Origin: an uncultured Flavobacteriales bacterium
GTDB taxonomy: Bacteria > Bacteroidota > Bacteroidia > Flavobacteriales > Weeksellaceae
Assembly: GCA_937973555.1 (NCBI GenBank)
Contig: CALJKL010000079.1
Span: 15,778 to 79,777, forward strand
Reading direction: 5' to 3'
Length of the DNA stretch: 64,000 bases
Below, one piece after another: positions 60,861-64,000 of this stretch. The first letter of the stretch is position 1, and each line of letters opens with the position of its first letter. Both the position numbers and the translations under genes were made by a program. The notes under the pieces were generated by a model. It was not told the DNA's origin and made no database searches. It worked only from the letters and a program-made list of their open reading frames with translations.

Positions 60861-63704
60861 TCGGTTTTTGGATCATATTTTTATTTGTACTTTTATTTTT
60901 TAATAACAAATAGTGAAAAAATTAATATTATTTTTATCAATTCTCTTTTTAAACGATTTTTATCCGCTGCTAATTTAAAAATTAAGCTATATAATATCGA
61001 TGATGGATTAAATGCAAATTTCATCAATGATTTAACAGTTGACAATTATGAAAACATATGGTTGGGAACCAATATAGGATTAAAAAAATTTGACGGGTAT
61101 AATTTCATTAATTATAAAATAACCAATTACAATAAAAGAGAAATAAAGAAAATATTTTTCCAGAATCGCCACCTCTATATTTTATATAAAGGTGGCGATT
61201 TAATACTTTTAAATCTTAATACCGGTATTTCTAAAAAATATACAAATGATAAAATTCTAGATTTTTTTGTTACTCCTCAAAAAACATATCTTTTAAAAAA
61301 TAATTTTAATATTGAAATTATTGATAAAAATAGAAAGGTTAATTATATTCTAAAATTTTCAAAAAAAATACCTGTTCAAGATTCTGAAAGTCATCATGCG
61401 ATAATTTCATTTCAAAATTGTATTTATTTTACAATACCTGGTGTGGGATTGTTTAGACTCAAAAAAAATATCTTCAAAAATTTAAGCACAAATAATAATG
61501 AAACTCCTGGTGGGATTAGAGATAGGTTTAAAATTATTAATAAAAAACTTTATTTAATAGGAACAGCAATGCCCTTATTAATAGAAAATCAAATAAAAAT
61601 TATTGAACTTAAAGAAAGAAAAAATTTAAGAATTACGGATTTCACTATTAAAAACAATATTAAATATTATATCATAGAAAACAATACTTTAATTTTTGAG
61701 AACAATAAAAAATTTATAACGGTAATTGATCAATTAAAAAATACAGAATTAAGAAAATTATTTCTAATAGGCAAAACAACTTTTATTATAAGCAACAAAG
61801 GTCTATTTAAAGTATATGAAAAGACAAATTATTTTAAAAACTTCAATCTTAATAATTTACTGGTTGTAAAAAGAAAAATTATTGAAGACAACAATAGAAT
61901 TTTATTTTTTGGGAACCCTTATATTATCTCAAAAAAAAATGATGAAATTACCCAAGTAACAAAAACAAGAGAATCTATATATGATGCTGTAAAAGTTAAA
62001 AACAAATTTTATTTGGCCACTGAAGGAAAAGGAATAGTGACTGCTGATGCTAATTTTAAAAAACTTATCCCTTTAGATAAAAATAAACTAGAAAATATAC
62101 CTTGTATTTATTATGATCAAATTTCAAATCTAATTTATTATGGGAATAACGAATTCTTATTTTATTTTAGACCTGAAATAAATTCTATTCATAAAATTCC
62201 TAATATTTTCAAAGGCTATAATATCAAAACTATTGTCTCAGATTATGCCCATTCTAGATTATTTGTAGGAACAGAAAATGGGGTTTTTACAGTAAATATT
62301 CGAAATAAAAAAACATCAAAATTTATTACCAATAAAATTATTGGTGATATATTGATTGACAAAAAAAGAAATCTACTGTATATAGGATATGACAATGGAA
62401 TTTTAATTTATAACCTTTCTAATCTTCATTTATTAAAATCATTAACCCTTAATTTTTTAAAAAACCCAAGGGTTACCTGTTTACTTCAAGACAATCAAAA
62501 TAGAATCTGGGGAAGTACTTATAGTGGATTAATAGCTTACGATTATAATACAAACAACTTAATAGAATTAGAACATACTGACCTTCTTAATCAGGAATAT
62601 AATTACAAATCTGCTTGTAAATTAAAAAATGGTGATTTAATATTTGGTGGTTTGGATGGGTATGATGTCATTACCCCTTCTAGATTTGATTTTTCTACAC
62701 CAGAAGTTTCAGGCAGAGTATCTGGGTATCATTTAATAAAACCAGATGACAGTACTTACTATAATAAAAACAATCCTAGATCTATAAAATTCAAAAATAA
62801 AAATGGATTTCTTAGGATCTACATTACTTCAAAAAACATTGAGAATAAGGAGACATCACATTATCAATATAAATTAGATAACACCAATTGGATTGATCTT
62901 AAACAGGAATATAAAGATCTGGTAGGATTATCTCCCGGAAATTATGTCTTGCAGATAAGGGGGCTAGATGAAGTGGGAAAAATGATAAAATTCAATCCAG
63001 TAAATGTAATTGTAACTGAAGAATTTTACAAATCAAACCCTTTTATATTTACTCTTATTTTTATTTCTTTTCTACTGCTGATCCTTATTTTCAGGGTACT
63101 TTACAACAAAGTGAAAATGAAGAACGAGATCTATGAGAAAATCAGTATGGATCTGCATGATGAAGTGGGCACCATATTATCTAAAACCTCATTATTGATT
63201 GCTCACAAAGAACTTTTAGATTCTGAATTAAAAAGAAAAATTCAAGAGAATATCAAGCAGGCAAATTTTGGTTTGCGCAACAATATCAATTCTATAAAAA
63301 AAGACGACATACAACTCATCTATACTTACTATGAATGCATAGAAGTAATGGTAACATTTCTTAGCGTTAAAAACATTCCTTACCGTTATTCATTTGAAGG
63401 AAAAGAAAACAAAAAAATAAGCAAAAATCTTTATAAAGACCTTAAAATATGTTTCTTTGTAATTTTCAACAATACCATTAAGTATTCTTCTACCGATGAT
63501 GTAAATGTGAGATTTTCAGAAAAAAATAATGAACTCAACATAATAATTCAGGAAAAAAACAATTATATAGAGTTTAACAAAATAGAGTATGGAAACGGCT
63601 TGATGAATATCCGAAAGAGAATAAAAAGAAATAATGGAACAGTTGATTTTCAAAGTAGTGAAGAAAATAATATGTATTCAATTACTATAAATGTAAAATT
63701 ATAA
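60855..63704 (+). CDS. Two-component regulator-propeller histidine kinase, N-terminus frameshifted
   Basis: A 949-codon frame encoding a membrane sensor kinase. Two-component-regulator propeller repeats begin at LYNIDDGLNANFINDL (about 47 onward, with WLGTNIGLKKFDGY). A Y_Y_Y-type domain lies near 680-730, one membrane helix near 730-755, then a HisKA_3 segment with phospho-acceptor His768 (MDLHDEVGTIL) and an ATPase domain with GNGLMNIRKRI. The first 44 codons look untranslated. In the +1 frame, a GTG at 60913 gives a good signal peptide (KKLILFLSILFL) that would join this frame at AANLKIKLYN if one base were added near 60957-60964. The response regulator downstream is cut. The gene may be non-functional. 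Confidence 0.75.
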   Translation: MYSVFGSYFYLYFYFLITNSEKINIIFINSLFKRFLSAANLKIKLYNIDDGLNANFINDLTVDNYENIWLGTNIGLKKFDGYNFINYKITNYNKREIKKIFFQNRHLYILYKGGDLILLNLNTGISKKYTNDKILDFFVTPQKTYLLKNNFNIEIIDKNRKVNYILKFSKKIPVQDSESHHAIISFQNCIYFTIPGVGLFRLKKNIFKNLSTNNNETPGGIRDRFKIINKKLYLIGTAMPLLIENQIKIIELKERKNLRITDFTIKNNIKYYIIENNTLIFENNKKFITVIDQLKNTELRKLFLIGKTTFIISNKGLFKVYEKTNYFKNFNLNNLLVVKRKIIEDNNRILFFGNPYIISKKNDEITQVTKTRESIYDAVKVKNKFYLATEGKGIVTADANFKKLIPLDKNKLENIPCIYYDQISNLIYYGNNEFLFYFRPEINSIHKIPNIFKGYNIKTIVSDYAHSRLFVGTENGVFTVNIRNKKTSKFITNKIIGDILIDKKRNLLYIGYDNGILIYNLSNLHLLKSLTLNFLKNPRVTCLLQDNQNRIWGSTYSGLIAYDYNTNNLIELEHTDLLNQEYNYKSACKLKNGDLIFGGLDGYDVITPSRFDFSTPEVSGRVSGYHLIKPDDSTYYNKNNPRSIKFKNKNGFLRIYITSKNIENKETSHYQYKLDNTNWIDLKQEYKDLVGLSPGNYVLQIRGLDEVGKMIKFNPVNVIVTEEFYKSNPFIFTLIFISFLLLILIFRVLYNKVKMKNEIYEKISMDLHDEVGTILSKTSLLIAHKELLDSELKRKIQENIKQANFGLRNNINSIKKDDIQLIYTYYECIEVMVTFLSVKNIPYRYSFEGKENKKISKNLYKDLKICFFVIFNNTIKYSSTDDVNVRFSEKNNELNIIIQEKNNYIEFNKIEYGNGLMNIRKRIKRNNGTVDFQSSEENNMYSITINVKL

Positions 63705-63747
63705 ATACTAATAATAAAAAAACTTTTAACCATAAGAACACAAACAA

Positions 63748-63834
63748 ATGAAATATAAAATTATTGTAATAGAAGACGACAAAGAATTTGCCGAGCTTCA
63801 GAAAAACACTATTAATTCTTTGAGTAATTCGTGA
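63748..63834 (+). pseudogene. Truncated response regulator receiver
   Basis: ATG at 63748 opens MKYKIIVIEDDKEFAELQK, the start of a CheY-like receiver with the acidic pair E-D-D. The frame stops at TGA (63832) after 28 codons, where a normal receiver would run to about 120. The sequence after about 63830 has different composition and encodes part of an unrelated minus-strand frame. This is the expected partner of the kinase 43 bases upstream, and it looks interrupted by inserted DNA. Confidence 0.7.
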
Positions 63835-63998
63835 CGTTGTTTTTGCGACGACGAATCTTTTTTTGTGTAATCGATATGAGGTAATTTTTCTTTGAAATAT
63901 TCTATTGGATGATTTTTTACTGGCGGATTCTTTCGATTCATGACGTTTTCCCTCGTTTGGTAAGAGCCTATAAACGTGGCTTGTTTATCACGAGTCCC
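63798..63998 (-). CDS. Partial ORF in the DNA that interrupts the response regulator
   Basis: On the minus strand an open frame enters from the window edge and runs 66 codons to a TGA at 63798. It includes KQATFIGSYQTRENVMNRKN and then EYFKEKLPHIDYTKKDSSSQ. The last few codons lie in the response-regulator remnant, so the natural C-terminus may be different. The family is not recognised. A transposase or another mobile-element protein is the natural guess given the interruption, but nothing in the visible residues proves it. Confidence 0.35.
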   Translation of the reverse strand, partial: GTRDKQATFIGSYQTRENVMNRKNPPVKNHPIEYFKEKLPHIDYTKKDSSSQKQRHELLKELIVFF

Positions 63999-64000
63999 GT

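Overview
The window reads as one chromosomal segment of an AT-rich member of the Bacteroidota, most likely class Flavobacteriia and near the Chryseobacterium group of Weeksellaceae. The placement is inferred from gene content: the mevalonate-pathway gene mvaD, a complete moxR/DUF58/bat gene row, menaquinone genes, an OlsF-type fused acyltransferase, a TonB-dependent receptor and DUF4834. It is also inferred from the repeated promoter word TAnnTTTG, the Bacteroidota -7 element, sitting a short distance before many start codons. Genus-level identity cannot be fixed from the sequence alone.

Layout. 1-6.8 kb: a cut-off secreted protein, then kbl, dacB, priA and proline dehydrogenase, all on the minus strand. 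7.0-10.6 kb: a TonB-dependent receptor and aroB on the plus strand, with strong hairpin terminators. 10.6-17.1 kb: a minus-strand row of tyrS, mvaD, an NAD-dependent epimerase/reductase, an alpha/beta hydrolase, pdxJ and a mechanosensitive channel. 17.2-21.6 kb: DUF456 protein, a lipoprotein, ung, mutS2 and an HD hydrolase. 21.7-25 kb: a sulfide:quinone-reductase-like flavoprotein facing a CoA-disulfide-reductase/rhodanese fusion. 25.1-29.4 kb: padR-pspC, a 20-residue ORF, a PlsC-like acyltransferase, and menI-menF. 29.5-37.8 kb: the moxR-DUF58-bat operon followed by marC. 38-44.6 kb: DinB-like protein, rlmB, a lipoprotein, DUF4834, YfhO and a glycosyltransferase. 44.6-46.7 kb: an AT-rich accessory patch with two DUF2202 paralogues around a Cys-rich small protein. 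46.8-60.6 kb: a cystathionine-beta-synthase-like enzyme, a LolE-like permease, NamZ/DUF1343, a TSUP transporter, a thioredoxin-like protein, tRNA-Phe, an OlsF-like acyltransferase, aspartate kinase, fbp, menC and glnS. 60.8-64 kb: a two-component system that looks damaged.

How the genes work together. The strongest regulatory signal is a pair of Crp/Fnr-type palindromes, one before the sulfide:quinone-reductase-like gene and one before the convergent CoA-disulfide-reductase/rhodanese gene. Both centres lie exactly 36.5 bp upstream of the last base of a TAnnTTTG element. This suggests one co-activated sulfur/redox unit. menI, menF and menC in the same window supply the menaquinone such a reductase would need. 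Signs of decay or variation are concentrated in accessory parts. An in-frame TAA splits a Gly/Cys-rich tail from the first DUF2202 protein. The signal peptide of the terminal histidine kinase is one nucleotide out of frame. Its response regulator is cut after 28 codons by unrelated DNA that runs to the window edge. No CRISPR array, rRNA operon or complete insertion sequence was seen.
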